64,000 bases of DNA from Cephalopachus bancanus (GCA_027257055.1 JAPVLO010000001.1:13415501-13479500), one strand, 5' to 3'. Positions 1-11,739 are shown, counted from the first letter of the stretch. Translations and numbers: made by a program. Notes: generated by a model not told the origin, from the letters alone.

Positions 1-1784
1 TAGTGACCTGTCTTCCCTGAGATCCCACGTGTGGTACAGAAGACTGGGTCCCCTCACACATCACGGGGCCCTATTGACTCCCCGCCTGCCTCATCCTTCA
101 CCGTGGACAGCAAAGTCTCTGTGCAAAGGTTCTGGAGAGAGCACACCTCGTCACGGTGGTCGTGTTTTACCAACGCCACAAGGTCAGCCGAGCCAAGTAC
201 TATGACATTCTCCCAATAAAGTGTGACTTCCAAAGTCTCAGCTTCCTGGAGGGACTTCATTGTAAAAGGCAGCCCGGGTTCCTCTTGGCTATTGAAAATA
301 AGCTGAGCTCCCTGCTGGAGAAGAAAAACAAAAGCATATTGGCAGATTGATTTCTTTTCATATACTGATTTCCATCCTAAGCAAAAAGTCTGTGCTATTC
401 AGAAGCAGAAGCAACACCGGGTACCAATTTGCCGTATTTCACTTTCGTTTTTCCAGCATTCATGTCATATTCGAAACGGATGCTCAGCCTGACAGAGGCA
501 GAGGGGAGACAGCCAGCGTCAGGCATTTTTCTTCCATTTCATTGTTTTTCACACTGCCCAGCAATGACTTTTTCTCACCTCTTTCTATTGTTGAATGGAT
601 TTGGATTTTCCTTCTCTGCCAATCTTTCCATTCTTCTTAGCTTCACTGCATTTGGAAACCCTGGGTTTCCAAACAGACTACTCTTCGGAAAAAGGGAAGG
701 CCATGTGGGGTCGCACAAAAATAAGCCCTTTTGGGTTTGTTTGTTATGTCTGTGCCTCCAGGGCACATCCAGCCTGCCCGTAGTTTTATGTTTGGGGTCT
801 TTACAGCTGAACTCAGTGCCTTGAGTTCAAGTTGTGCAATAGGTTCTTACCGACACCAAAACAATATTTTTATTTGTTTTGTTTTGATTCTGTGGTTTTG
901 ATGATGTCATTGCCACCAGGCCAAACACTTCACAATACTCTGTTTACACATTGGCGGACCTGGTCCAAGTCTCTGTAAATGAGTCTGGGTCAGCCCTCCC
1001 AGATCAGAAAATGAGATGCACCGCCCCCGCCCCCAGTTTTCTGACATTCTCTGACATTTCTGTCTACGTGAAAGTGATTGCCTAAAGAGGACGATTGCCC
1101 TGTCAAAACCACTACATTATGTCATACAACATGTGCGTTGGTGTCCAACAACTTATAGAATGCTTTAGCACTAAAATGTTCCTTTGTTTAAAAAAAAGAA
1201 AGATTCATCAAAGACAGTCAAAGTAATTGCCAATGTGGGACGTTTTGTTTGACTTAATTTTATGTGATCAGTATGTTTCTGGAGAAAATCAATGTATTAT
1301 CAACTATAAATTTTCCTTGTGGTCTCTACATAGAGGGATATTGATTGTGACAAGAGAGTTGAAACATATTTGCAGTCCTTGCGAAGGTTCTGGACAGCCT
1401 GTCTCCCCCCCATCCCCCTCCACTTCCTTCCCAGTGATTCCACTGTCCTCCTGGCTTGGGGAGGAGAGAGGCCAGGTGTGAAGCTGTCCCCTTACACATG
1501 GTCGGGCATAAGCATGAATCAGCAAACGGTCTTGTTATGCCAAGTCAGGCCATGAGCTGAAGTTAAGACTTTTGAAACAGAAGCCATCACAGTTGATTTC
1601 CACCTTTGGAGGCCGGCCAGCTTGTGAAGGTAGGCACTGGGGCTGGGCTGATGCCTGGGGGGGTGACAAGTTTTGGGGAACAGCAAGTGGAACCCCTGAA
1701 ATATACCCCAAACAAGCCTTGGGTAAATTTTCCCAAAGTGTCTTAAGACAGGAAGCAATTAAAAAAAAAACCTCAGAAAAATAA
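1..1784. other. Unique stretch, no gene recognised
   Basis: I see no interspersed repeat of known type here. A 68-codon open frame on the minus strand (54-260) begins at an ATG and ends in TGA, but it has no recognisable domain, and I cannot tell whether it is an exon fragment. The remainder is AT-rich with scattered short homopolymer runs. Confidence 0.5.
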
Positions 1785-1800
1785 AAACCCTAAGAAATAT

Positions 1801-2098
1801 GCTGGGCCCAGTGGCTCACGTCCGTCATCCCAGAACTTTGGCTGAGGCAAGAGGATTGTCTGAGCCCAGGGGTTCTAGACCAGCCTGGGCAATTCAGTGA
1901 GACTTTGTCTCTACAGTAAATCAAAAAAATTAGCCGGGCGCAGTGACACACACCTGTGGTTCCAGCTACTTGGAAGGCTGAGGTGGAAGCATCACCTGAG
2001 CCCGGCAGGTCAACGTTGCGGTGGCTATGAGCGTGCCACTGCACTCCAGCCTGGGCGACAGAGTGAGACTCTGACTCCAAATTAAATAAATAAATAAA
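1801..2098 (+). mobile_element. Alu SINE, full-length dimer
   Basis: The left arm starts GCTGGGCCCAGTGGCTCACG, an A-rich linker precedes TTAGCCGGGCGCAGTG, and the right arm ends in CTCCAGCCTGGGCGACAGAG plus an AAATAAAT tail. A 13-base target-site duplication, AAACCCTAAGAAA at 1785-1797 and AAACACTAAGAAA at 2101-2113, defines the insertion. Confidence 0.95.
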
Positions 2099-2113
2099 GG
2101 AAACACTAAGAAA

Positions 2114-3155
2114 GTAAGTTAAATGAAGAGTGTATTCCCCCCAGGGCACGGAAAGGAAAAGAAAAAACCTGGCAAGCTTTTGGTAGGAGGCTGAGCAGGT
2201 ATTAGAATGCTGGTGGAATCCAGGCCACTCTTCCTCCCTGACTGAGGGACCTCTCCCTCTGTCCTGTGGCCGACAGAAGTGAGAATACACAGGAACTGTG
2301 GGTGAGGCCTGCAGGAGCCGAGGGGTCACCTGGCGAAGATGGGGGAAGCCCACCTTCCAGGACACCTGGAGGGCCCCCGACGGGTGTGGTCTCTGAGCTC
2401 AGGGCTGGCACTGCCTTCTGCAGCTCGGCAGCGATTTGCCTACTCACTCCAAGGAGGAACTTCCCGGCTCAGAGGTCCCAGCTCCCTGAGAGCCGGAAAC
2501 TCCGCATCCAACCTCACGTCACTGCTACCATCGTCACCTGTTTGCCTCCCTCGGGTGGACAACGAGAGATGCTCCCAACCCTGAAACCAAATATAACATC
2601 CTAAATAAACACGTCAGACCAAGAACACATTTTTTTTGCCTTTTTTTTTCCAGTGAGCTGTACAAACAAAACAATGAAAGGCTATTGCTGTTGAAAATGC
2701 AGAGGCGAGTGGGATAGAAAAGACAGCAATCTCTGCTCGGACGTTTATAGACATCTGGCAATCAACACGTCTACAGCAGGACATACGTCCGCCCTCCTGA
2801 AGCCTGGCTTCACTCCATCCCTGACGTCTCAGCAACGGCAGCACCGTCTGCCAATTATCTAGAGCCAGACGCTCGGGAGTTACTCTTCACCCTCCCCTTG
2901 CCCTCACCCTCAAACCCAGCCCATCCCCAGTCACCTGTCCATCTCCCAGAACGACCACCCTTGTCACAACACCTCCGCCTCTCCTGAATTCCCAGCCACC
3001 CTGTCTTCACAGCTGCCCCCACTGACTGTGGACCCCACTGCAGGTGTGCCTGTCCCATGATTGGCTGTCCCCTTCACCCCGCTGCCCCCACCCAGGACAG
3101 GGCACCATCCCCACTTACCTGGACACACAGGGAAGCCTGCTTGCCTCTTCCTTTG
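2114..3155. other. Unique stretch, no gene recognised
   Basis: No repeat family or coding signature was found. The part from about 2880 to 3120 is cytosine-rich on the plus strand. Open frames on both strands are short and mutually overlapping. Confidence 0.45.
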
Positions 3156-3218
<63 letters not shown>

Positions 3219-3222
3219 TTTT
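3156..3222 (+). repeat. (CTTT)n microsatellite
   Basis: A nearly pure CTTT tandem array of about 16 units followed by a short T run. It directly abuts the reverse-oriented L1 end, so it may have grown from the L1 poly-A tail read on this strand. Confidence 0.95.
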
Positions 3223-3990
3223 TAATTTCAGTAGCTCTAAAGGATCAAAATAGTTTGGGGTTACATGATTGCACGGTAGAGGTCTGGGCTTTAAGTGTCC
3301 CCACCACCCCCACTTGTGCAGTCTCTGCCCGATAGGTGCCTTCTTCTCACTCCCCCTTCCCCCTCCCACTTCTGAGTCTCCAGTGTCCATGGTCCCATTC
3401 CCCATACCTTTGCAGACCCTTAGTTTAACTCCCGCTTCGAAGTGAGAACATGCAGTGTCTGGTTTTCTGTGCCTGCATTGGTTCACTTAGGATAATGCTC
3501 TCCTTCCATTCATGTGGCTGCAAAAGACATTATCTCATGCTTTTTGATGGCTGCATGGTATTCCGTAGTGTGTAGGGACCACATTTTCAGTAACCATGAC
3601 TGGTTGATGGGCACGTAGGTGAATTCCACATCTTTGCAGTTCAACACGTGGGGACAGGTATCTTTTTGACATAACGACCTCTGATCCTTTGGGTAGATCC
3701 CCAGGAGTTGGAATGCTGGATCAAATTGTGGATCTACTTTTAATTCTTCAAGAAATCTCCCTATTGATTTCTACAGAGATTGTACTAATTTACACTCTCA
3801 CCAACAGTGTATAAGCATTCCCTTTTCACTGCATTCACGCCGGCATCTTTTTTTTTTTTAAATAATGGCCATTCTGACTAGTGTAAGTGGCACGGTCCCA
3901 CTGTGGTGTGAATTTACATTTCCCTGGCAATCAGTTTCCCTGGTGATTAGTGATGTTGAGCTTTTCTCCTTTTGGTTTTCTTACTCTGCT
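3223..3990 (-). mobile_element. L1 LINE 3' end, reverse
   Basis: Read on the minus strand this is the end of L1 ORF2 and its 3' UTR. Landmarks on the plus strand include GAGAACATGCAGTGTCTGG (complement of the L1 CTCAC-type end), GCTGCATGGTATTCCGTAG and CACCAACAGTGTATAAGCATTC. Many frameshifts make it non-coding. It is 5' truncated, as most L1 copies are. Confidence 0.85.
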
Positions 3991-3994
3991 TATA

Positions 3995-4074
3995 GCTCTG
4001 TGCCACTCAGCAGCAAATGGGCTCTTCAAAATGGAAATCAGATCATATGACCCCATTATTTACAAAGCCCTACC
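3995..4074 (+). mobile_element. L2 LINE fragment, left of Alu
   Basis: The sequence resembles L2 3' consensus around AAATCAGATCATATGACCCC and continues after the Alu at 4379 with ATAAAATGCAAACTTGCACGG and GGCCTACAGGGCCC. The two halves are one old L2 split by the later Alu. Confidence 0.6.
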
Positions 4075-4378
4075 TGGTGAGGCACAGTGGCTCATACCTG
4101 GAATCAAAGCACTTTGGACGTCCGGGGTGGGAGGATCACTTGAGGTCAGGAGCTCAAGACCAGCCTGGGCAACATACTGAGACCTCATCTCTACAAAAAA
4201 TTAAGAAATTAGCCAGGCATTGTAGTGTGGGCCCATAGTCCCAACTACTCAGGAGACTGAGGTGGGAAGATCTCTTGAGCCCAGGAGGCCGAGGCTGCAG
4301 TGAGTTATGATGGCACCACAGCACTCCAGGCCAGGCGACAGAGCAGGACCCTGTCTCTAAAAATAATAAAATAAAAAA
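4075..4378 (+). mobile_element. Alu SINE, older full-length dimer
   Basis: Recognisable Alu arms: GGCACAGTGGCTCATACC, then AAAAATTAAGAAATTAGCCAGG in the linker, then CAGTGAGTTATGATGGCACC and CACTCCAGGCCAGGCGACAG with an A-rich tail. It is diverged and closer to an older J-like type than to the lineage-specific copies elsewhere in the window. Confidence 0.92.
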
Positions 4379-4480
4379 TCCCTCCCCGGGTGTCCCATTG
4401 CACATAGAATAAAATGCAAACTTGCACGGCCTACAGGGCCCTTCCTGAGCTGGCTGCTTCGCTCCTAAATTCGTTTCCTG
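4379..4480 (+). mobile_element. L2 LINE fragment, right of Alu
   Basis: Continues the L2 segment that ends at 4074. The phrase ATAAAATGCAAACTTGCACGG followed by CCTACAGGGCCCTTCCTGAG matches the conserved L2 3' portion (aaactcc-type followed by ggcctacaaggccc). Age is ancient mammalian. Confidence 0.6.
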
Positions 4481-4482
4481 GA

Positions 4483-4860
4483 GCAGACACAAAGCACCAT
4501 GAACTTGATGGTATAAGCAACAAAAATGTATTCTCTCGTGGTGCTGAAGACGGGAAGTCTGGAATCAAGGTATGTGCAGGGCCATCTCCCTCTGAAGATT
4601 CAGGAGGCAGGATGCTTCCTCGTCTCTTCCAGCTTTCGGTGGTCCCTGGCAATCTGTGTCACCCCTGGGCTCAGCAGTGCCTCCCTGACATCTCTGTCCC
4701 TTTCCCTCTCCTACCTGTGTGTCTTTGTCCAAAAATCCTTCTTCTTGTAAAGCCACCAGCTATTGGGTTAAAGTCCATTCTCTTCCACTGCTTCATAACC
4801 TGATGACTTCAGCAGAGACCTTACTTCCAAATAAGAGCACGTTCACATGTTCAAGGTGGG
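4483..4860 (-). mobile_element. MLT1-like (MaLR) LTR, reverse
   Basis: Read in reverse this resembles MLT1-class LTRs: a part equivalent to ACAACAGAAATTTATTTCTC is seen near 4518-4545, GAAGTCTGGAATCAAGG at 4553, and the end has CCTTACTTCCAAATAAGAGC. Divergence is high, so the exact family is not certain. Confidence 0.5.
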
Positions 4861-6064
4861 GGGATTTCTGGGGAGAGGCTGTCCTGCCCAGCACGGCTGG
4901 CCATCTCAGAGCTCACACATGCATGCTTCCCACCGTGCTCCATCCATGCCTGGCTCTACTCCACTGCTGCTGGGGTCTGGCCTCCTTGGGACACCCCAAG
5001 GGCCCCGCTGTCGGGGATGCTCTCCCCTGCCACCCCTCGTGGCTGGCTCCATCCCGGGATTTGGGCTTCTATTTCAGTGGCACTTCTATGAAGAAGACTC
5101 CCTGCCTGCTGATCTAGAAGAGGCCCATCAATTTTAAAAATTGATCTTTTACTTGCAATTTTCTCATATTTTCCCAACTGGAATGGAGTCGCCTTGGGGG
5201 CAGACACTTGTCAGTGGTGTTCACAGTGTTACCCTAGCAAGTGGCCCAATGGGTGAAGATATCCTTTCCAGATCCATCAGTGGTTAAGTAAACAACCAAA
5301 TATCTTTGCCTGGTTATCCCATTCCTCGAAGAGAGAGGGGGAACAGGCTGCCTCCGTGTCCCTCAACTTTTTTCATTGTTACCCACTTAAGGATCCTTTG
5401 TAGACATTTTTTCTAATCCCCATAAGGAGCTTTTTGAAGACATTTTTTTCCTAACTCCTCTCCCAAGAAAATTTAATATCACAGATATACTGTCTATCTG
5501 TGTGTGTTCTGTGATCATTTGAAGAGTCGTAAACTATTGTATAATCTACGAGTTTTCTTGCCTGTCAAGAATCAATTTTCACCTCCTGGGACAATATCAT
5601 ACATTTGAGAGTGTATGCTCTACATAATCAATGAGTTCTCCATTCTGGGCTTAGAAACAGGTGCGTGGAAACCAACTCTGTCTTTGGAAATTCTGTCTTC
5701 TATTTCCAAGAGAACAGTTCTTAACATGATCACCCTGATCTTATAACTTGGCAAGATGTGTGTGTACTTTCCTGTGTACAGAAATGTCGGCCTCTTCCCT
5801 TGGAGGTCTCAAGGATTTTAAAATGTATTCCAAGCCGGACATATCTTCCCTGCCTTTGACTTTGGCTGGAACTTGAACAAGAAAAGTGAGGAGAGGAACA
5901 GGCAAGGATGTCATTAGGCAGGTACCAAGCAGCAAGATCTGTCTGAGACATTTTACATCATGAATCAGCAAAGAGAATTCACTTAGTAATGCCTTGATAA
6001 AGAATATGTAAATATATCAGGTGTGATGAGTTAATAAATAAAATGCATACTAATAATGTCTTCA
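4861..6064. other. Unique stretch, no gene recognised
   Basis: No known repeat or gene was identified. The open frames are short, overlap on opposite strands, and show no domain. GC content falls from left to right. Confidence 0.45.
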
Positions 6065-6610
6065 GCAGCAATGTGGATAGAATTGGAGAACATCACCCTA
6101 AGTGAAATAACTAGGGAATGGACAATTACCTCACATTCTCACTTATAAGTAGGAGCGGATCTAAGGGTCTGCAAAGGCATAGAGAATGGTATAACGGACA
6201 TTGGCAACTGGGGGGGGAAGGGGGGAAAAACTACACAATGGAATACTATTCAGTCACCCAGAAAAAAGATATATTAGCTTTTGCAGCAACCCAGATGGAA
6301 CTGGTGAATGCTATCCTAAGTGAACTAATGCAGGAATAGAAAACCAAACACTGCATGTTCTCACTCATAAGTGGGAGACAAATTAAGGATCTTCAAAGAC
6401 ATATAGTGTGATATACTGGACACAGGAAACTCAGAAGAGGGAGAGTGGTAATAGGGGTGTACCAAAAATCATCTATTAGATACAATGTGCACAGGTGGAG
6501 TGGTGGGTACCCTTGATGCCCAGACTTCTTGGCCTCCATATTAAGCAACCCTGTAGCTGAGAACCGTCGGTACCCCCAAAGTTGCTGAAATTTTACAGAA
6601 TAAAAATTTT
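6065..6610 (+). mobile_element. L1 LINE 3' end
   Basis: L1 ORF2 C-terminus and 3' UTR: GCAATGTGGATAGAATTGGAG, TGGAATACTATTCAGTCACCC, TGCATGTTCTCACTCATAAG, then a G-rich patch and the end GAAATTTTACAGAATAAAAATTT. The motif ATTCTCACTTATAAGTAGGAGC near 6138 and a second copy of it near 6355 suggest an internal duplication or two overlapping L1 ends. Confidence 0.8.
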
Positions 6611-6615
6611 AAAAA

Positions 6616-7414
6616 TACATATAATGTTCAATATGGACCCACAGTTTCTCACCCTCAATGCCAGAAGCTTCCTGGCCTTTCTGTAGAGGAAGCAGGTCCC
6701 ACTCGTTTGTCTCTGGGAAGTAGACAGCTCGCCCAGGAATTGGGTGTCTTCCCTATGGATGTACACATTTGTCTGTCCTCGGTGACTGTCTCTGCTCTGT
6801 GCTTGGCTCCAGAGTCTGAGTGTGGGCCAGTTGCCAGGCCACTAACTGGCTGAAACGACAAGCCTATGTCCAGTCACAGCTACGTGGATGGCGTTTGATC
6901 ATTCGTCAAAGACTGCCTGTCTCTTGCAGGTCACAGGTGTGATTCTCACAGTTCCTCTTTCCAAAGGGGTAAAAGGATGTGCCCTCTCACCCTGTGCTCA
7001 GTACTGGCTCAGCCCTGCAGGTCAAAGCAACACCTCTTCCAACTGCAGCTCTGATCAGTGGAACATGGGCGAAGAGGCTCGACATGGCATTGTCTTCCTG
7101 GTCCACTCTTACCAGGAGACTCTGCAAGGGCAGATGAGACTCCCGGGTTCTGTTCTGCCTCCTGGCAACCAGCACTTCTCCCCAAGGTGAAGCATGGGCT
7201 GTGTAGGGTTGTGCCACTCACAGGCATGTTCCCTCAGGGAAACCTGAAGCCCTCTTGGGGCACCACAGCCCAATCCCATTTTGGCTGGCCCATCACATCC
7301 AGCAGATCTGGGGTTTCACATTCTCTCGACATAATGATGCAAACCAGCCAGAGTGGCAGATTCACTACTCCCATGGTCTCTGCTTATTTGGGATGCATTC
7401 ATTCATTTTATTTA
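6616..7414. other. Unique stretch, no gene recognised
   Basis: No repeat family recognised. Several open frames of 70-140 codons overlap on both strands, and none shows a domain, a plausible splice context or a coding signature. Confidence 0.4.
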
Positions 7415-7570
7415 TTTATTTTACAGACAAGGTCTCACTTTCTCATCCAGACTGGAGTACAGTGGCAATATCAGAGCTCACTGAAGCCTTGAACTCCTGG
7501 GCTCAAGCAATCCTCCCATCTCAGCCTCTCAAAGTGCTGGAATTTCAGGCATGAGCCACAGCACTCAGCC
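7415..7570 (-). mobile_element. Alu-type monomer, reverse
   Basis: A single reverse Alu arm with T-rich head (TTTATTTATTTTACAGACAAGG), TCCAGACTGGAGTACAGTGG and AGCCTCTCAAAGTGCTGGAATTTC, ending at GCACTCAGCC. Its length of about 155 bases fits a fossil free monomer or a partial Alu. Confidence 0.85.
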
Positions 7571-7732
7571 TAGATGCATGCAAACACTCGTGAGCTGATT
7601 CTGACAAGGATGACTGGATCTCCCTGCATGAGATGTCTACAACATCGGGCTGTCTGTCATTCATTGATGGGAGCAAATCCAGTCAATGGGGCAGCCCCTA
7701 TTCTGATACTTGGTCACAAGAATGGAAGTAGA

Positions 7733-8040
7733 GGCTGGGATCAGTGGCTCAGCCTGTAATTCCAGCACTTTGGGAGGCCAAGGCAAGTGGATCTCCTGAG
7801 TCCGTGAGTTCCAGACCAGCCCGGGCAACTTGGCAAGACCTCGTCTTTACAATAAAATAAAAAACAGCTGGGTGTGGTAGCACATATCTGCAGTTCTGGC
7901 TACTTGGAAGACTGAGGTGGAAGGATTGCCAGAGCCTAGCAGGTCGACCCGGGGGTGGCCATGAGCATGCATGCCACTGCACTCCAGCCTGGGTGAAGGA
8001 GTGAGAGACTCCAGTTCAAAAAAGAAAGAAAGAAAGAAAG
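7733..8040 (+). mobile_element. Alu SINE with (GAAA)n tail
   Basis: Full-length dimer of the lineage-specific type: GGCTCAGCCTGTAATTCCAG, AATAAAATAAAAAACAGCTGG linker, CCTAGCAGGTCGACCCGGGG, CACTCCAGCCTGGGTGAAGG. The poly-A tail has turned into a GAAA array, a common fate of Alu tails. Confidence 0.95.
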
Positions 8041-8049
8041 TAGGTAGAG

Positions 8050-8190
8050 AGAGGCCTTGACTATAGCTTACAGACTCAAATTGGAGTCCAGACCCTCCTA
8101 CTGGCTGCGTGACCTCCAGTAATGTCTCACTTGGCCTGTTTCCATCATCAACCACAGAGTTGTGTTTGCAGTAGCTGTCCAATAAATGCT
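8050..8190 (+). mobile_element. MIR SINE fragment
   Basis: Matches the MIR layout: GGAGTCCAGACCCTCCTACTGG, GCTGCGTGACCTCCAGTAATG, GGCCTGTTTCCATCATC, then TCCAATAAATGCTTGCTGGG at the 3' end. MIR is an ancient mammalian tRNA-derived SINE, here well diverged. Confidence 0.7.
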
Positions 8191-8367
8191 TGCTGGGGAA
8201 AAAAATGAATGAATGATACTCTCAAATCCACACTATGACTTCCCCTAGAGACCTCAGATCTGACAGTTTCTACCTTTTTACAAAAAATGGAAGTAGAAAC
8301 GTTTGCTAGGACAGATGGCTAGGCGTTAAGACGTATACTCTCGTTGGGCTCTCATTGCAGTCTTGTA

Positions 8368-8663
8368 GCCAGGCTCAGTGGCTCAGCCTGTAATCCCGCG
8401 CTTTGGGAGGCCGAGGTGAGTGAATTGCCTGAGCCCGCAGGTTCGAGACCCACCTGGGCAACTTGGCAAGACCTCATCTCTACAATAAATCAAAAAATTA
8501 GCCGGGCGTGGTAGCACGTGCTTATAGTTCCGACTACTTGGAAGGCTGAGGCGGAAGGATCGCCCGAGCCCAGCGGGTTGAGGCTGCGGTGGCCGGGAGC
8601 ATGCCACTGCACTCCAGTCTGGGCGACAGAGTGAGGCTCTAACTCAAAAAAAAAGAGAAAAAG
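8368..8663 (+). mobile_element. Alu SINE, lineage-specific type
   Basis: Full dimer with GGCTCAGCCTGTAATCCCGC, GAGCCCGCAGGTTCGAGACC, CAATAAATCAAAAAATTAGCC, GGTGGCCGGGAGCATGCC and an ACTCAAAAAAAAAGAG tail. It belongs to the same young sequence type as the copies at 11080, 12326 and 58754. Confidence 0.96.
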
Positions 8664-9600
8664 GTAGACACGTATTAACACCCCATGCACATGAGATAAG
8701 GGAGACTTTCAGAACTTTACTAATTCCTTTACTTGGGAACTATTTTGTGGACATCATTTGCCAGGCTGGGCATAAAGAGCGGGGACCACAGAGGTGAGCC
8801 AGGCAGGCAGGCAGGGTTCAAGGTGTCCTTGGAGTGGATCAGTTCCAAGTGTGCAGAGTCCCAGGGATGAGACTAGGGGTGGGGGGGCGGGGACTTGGAA
8901 GAGTCTTGCCTTCCATGGTTTGAGGAGGGGGCTTTTGTAGGAGGAAAGGGTATACCATGAGCCTGTTTTCAATTCAACACACCACTCTGGCATCACTGGG
9001 AGAAGGTACCAGGGCTGGGGACATCCTGAGGCCAGATGTGAGGGCAAAAATGCTGGAGTGTAAGGCGATCAAGAGTTGGTGTCTAGTGGGAAAAACTAGA
9101 ACAGAGCATGTGGCACTGTTGGGACAGAAAAGTCAAGATATACAGATGGTTTGACGCAGGAAAAGAGCATAAAGAGATCTCAGTTTCGTGATTTGTTTTC
9201 CTAACAGCAAATCGATATGTAATAGGGTTTTAAAAAGTAAGGAAAAAAATGTTTTATATTTACATCAAAGTTAACCTAAAAAGGAAATTAAAATTTAGCC
9301 TTTTCTAAAAAAAAAAGAGGAGGTGCGGCCATATGATTTTATGGATGTATGCTGAAAACGTTGCCTGAAAGAAAAAAAAAAAGGCAAATTAATGTAGACA
9401 GAGCATAATAGTGCTTCATAATGTTTTTGTCTTTTCACTCAGTTTTGTTTTGTTTTGCTTCTTGAGGAAGGAAACATCCCCATCTGTAAAAGCATTACAA
9501 GGTCATTGCTTACTAAATCTCAGTTTACCAGTGGTGGGGGAGGGGAAGAAAAGTCAGGAGACAGTTGAACAGATAGAGATGGCGTACGATGACCACTTGC
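8664..9600. other. Unique stretch, no gene recognised
   Basis: Nothing diagnostic apart from A-rich runs near 9240-9390 and a short GT-rich patch. The open frames present are small and unrecognised. Confidence 0.4.
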
Positions 9601-9675
9601 AGACCTAATCCTGGACTGTACCCCACATCTTTAAAATAAAATGAAAAATAAATTAGAAAAAAAAAGAAAATGCTT
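9601..9675 (+). mobile_element. L1 3' terminus fragment
   Basis: CTAATCCTGGACTGTACCCC followed by ACATCTTTAAAATAAAATG and an A-rich tail matches the extreme 3' end shared with the L1 copies at 43.57-44.12 kb and 11.74-13.02 kb. Only the last ~75 bases are present. Confidence 0.7.
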
Positions 9676-10430
9676 TAAAAAATGAAAAGAGAGAGCATTG
9701 ACAATTCTCATCGTTATTGAACTCAGAGGAAAAGAAAACATGGGAGGAAATTCCACGGACCGGTAGCGCACCCTCGGTCACCGGTCCCATGTCTTCTCTC
9801 TGCTCCTACGCATATCTTCAGACTCACGGGGTCCGATCAGGTGCCTTCCCCAGCTGGGCCTTGCAGCTTCCTGCTGACTTTCCAGGATGAGAATCTTCCG
9901 TCCTGGTTTGTTCTTCAGTCTCCTGGCCATCTCCATGCGTGTCACCTCCCTCTGTTCAGTCTTGACCACAGATGGGGAGGAGGGAATGGTGCGTCTTCAG
10001 TCTGCGGTTCAGCCTCCTTCCCGAATCTCTCTGATGCCTCTGGCTGAAGGCTGGGGAAAGGGAGGTAGTATGAAAGGGAATGAAAGGTAAAGAGGGTTGA
10101 GGCTAGGCCTACCCTCTCTCAGCTGCCTGTGTCCTCTGTCATGGCAGCCATTTGCGACTGGCCTTTGCGTGAGGTGCAGTTGAGAACTCTCTTGATTCTT
10201 CAGCTGGGGAATCTCCTTCTCCACTATTCCTTGGTAGGGTCCACGCATTTCCAGCTCCCTTGCCTTTCCCAGCTCTCAGCTCCTGCCTTGAGGTCCACCT
10301 CCAACTGCTTTCCCCTGAAGAAACCCAGAAACTCTCCCTCTTGAATCAGGTCTTAGATGAATGAGTTTGACTTCCGACCCACAGAAAACCATGGTCCTTT
10401 CTCAAAATTTATACTGTCTAGCCACCTCCT

Positions 10431-10432
<2 letters not shown>
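9676..10432. other. Unique stretch, no gene recognised
   Basis: No repeat or coding signature. GC-moderate, with overlapping short open frames on both strands. Confidence 0.4.

Positions 10433-10482
<50 letters not shown>
10433..10482 (+). repeat. (TC)n microsatellite
   Basis: A pure TC dinucleotide array of about 25 units, followed by a TTCCCTCTCTCCCCCTCCCC pyrimidine run. It is likely length-polymorphic. Confidence 0.97.
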
Positions 10483-10484
<2 letters not shown>

Positions 10485-10493
10485 CTCTCTCCC

Positions 10494-11060
10494 CCTCCCC
10501 CCCACCAGACAGTCTTCTATATCAGGAGATGCAGACTCTGGTCCCTATGACTACTGTGCTAGATGACACAGTTCCAGCTCTGCTGAGACAGGTTCCCGGC
10601 CTCACTCCAGCTGGAGCACTGAGCAGGCCTGCAGGCCTTTGCAGCTCAGCAAACAACCAATTACAAGCACAATCTGATTCTGTCCGTCTCTATTTGGGAT
10701 TCGCCTAGGCCCCAACCTCTCACTTACTCCTGAGAGGGAGAGGCAAATGCCACAGCAGTCTTCATATTTATGAAATCACATAACTCAGTTTCTATCCTCT
10801 AAAAGTGCATGCTGGGCCTTTGTTATGTTAGCCCTTAGGGGTGCTGATCGTGGAAACAGTTTACTTAGCTTTCCATAAGTGTTGCAAGCAAGCACGCATT
10901 TTGCATCTTTCTGTATTATTGAGAGGGAGTGAGCACCCCTCATCTTCAGCTTGGAGTCCTTGGCCAAATTCTAGAATAACAGGGAAAGCGGTACTAGGTA
11001 TCCTCCTGAAAAAATGTCAAGGTGTGGATGATGCTTCAAATATAATCAGTTGTTGCAGTG
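10494..11060. other. Unique stretch, no gene recognised
   Basis: No repeat or coding signature recognised between the TC array and the next Alu. Confidence 0.4.
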
Positions 11061-11079
11061 CATTAAATATAAAGTCATA

Positions 11080-11383
11080 GCCGGGCTCGGTGGCTCAGCC
11101 TGTAATCCCGCGCCTTTGGGAGGCTGAGGTGAGTGGATTGCCTGAGCCCGTGGGTTCGAGACCCGCCTGGGCAGCGAGACCTCATCTCTACAATAAATCA
11201 AAAAAAAAAATCAGCCGGGCATGGTAGCGCATGCCTGTAATTCCAGCTACTTGGAAGGCTGAGGTGGAAGGATCGCCGGAGCCCAGCAGGCGAGGCTGCG
11301 GTGGCCGGGAGCGGCCACTGCACTCCAGTCTGGGCGACAGAGTGAAACTCCAACTCAAAAAAAAAAAAAATATATATATATAT
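11080..11383 (+). mobile_element. Young Alu SINE with perfect TSD
   Basis: Full dimer of the lineage-specific type: CGGGCTCGGTGGCTCAGCC, CCGTGGGTTCGAGACCCGCC, GGTGGCCGGGAGCGGCCACT, ending in poly-A and a (TA)n run. The 12-base duplication ATATAAAGTCAT is identical at 11067-11078 and 11384-11395, which indicates a recent insertion. Confidence 0.97.
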
Positions 11384-11424
11384 ATATAAAGTCATGATTT
11401 CCATCTTTTCAGATTCCATCTTTA

Positions 11425-11640
11425 GAGTAAGACTCAGCCAACTTTTCCTAAAAAACAATCCCCAAAGTAAATATTTTCAGTTTTGCAAGCCATGAAGACT
11501 CAGTTGCAACCATTCAACTTTGCAAGAAAACAGCCAGAGACAATGCATGGGCAAATGGTGTGGTCAATAAAACCATATTTACAAAAACAGGTGGCTAGCC
11601 ACGTTAGGTCCCTTGCCACAGTTTGCTGACTCTTGGCTTA
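11425..11640 (+). mobile_element. hAT (Charlie-type) MITE remnant
   Basis: The layout matches a common hAT-Charlie-derived mammalian element: a start like GACTCAGCCAACTTTTCC, AAATATTTTCAGTTTTGCAAGCC, CAATAAAACCATATTTACAAAAACAGG and an end like GCCACAGTTTGCTGACTC. It is the mirror of the copy at 16.90-17.10 kb. The exact family name is not asserted. Confidence 0.65.
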
Positions 11641-11739
11641 CAGCAGTGAAGCAAAACTGTCATTTTTAACAGAGATTATATCTACAAAATATGACTTAGC
11701 AGCACGTATATATTATATCTGATATATGCCTTTCAAAAT

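Noticed and set aside
54..260. 68-codon minus-strand frame that reads like an ordinary protein segment
   Set aside because: No domain, no secure splice sites, and a plus-strand frame overlaps it. Kept only as a remark in the unique-stretch entry.
1790..2365. 191-codon minus-strand frame with a protein-like look
   Set aside because: Most of it is the antisense translation of the Alu at 1801-2098 ([20 protein letters not shown] peptide), a familiar artefact.
7415..7570. Possible tRNA or 7SL RNA gene
   Set aside because: It is a diverged reverse Alu arm with a T-rich head; no A/B box set and no full 7SL sequence.
11697..11714. TAGCAGCACGTATATATT resembles the miR-16 mature sequence
   Set aside because: No complementary star arm follows within 60 bases, and the 3' half differs. 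Treated as chance similarity.
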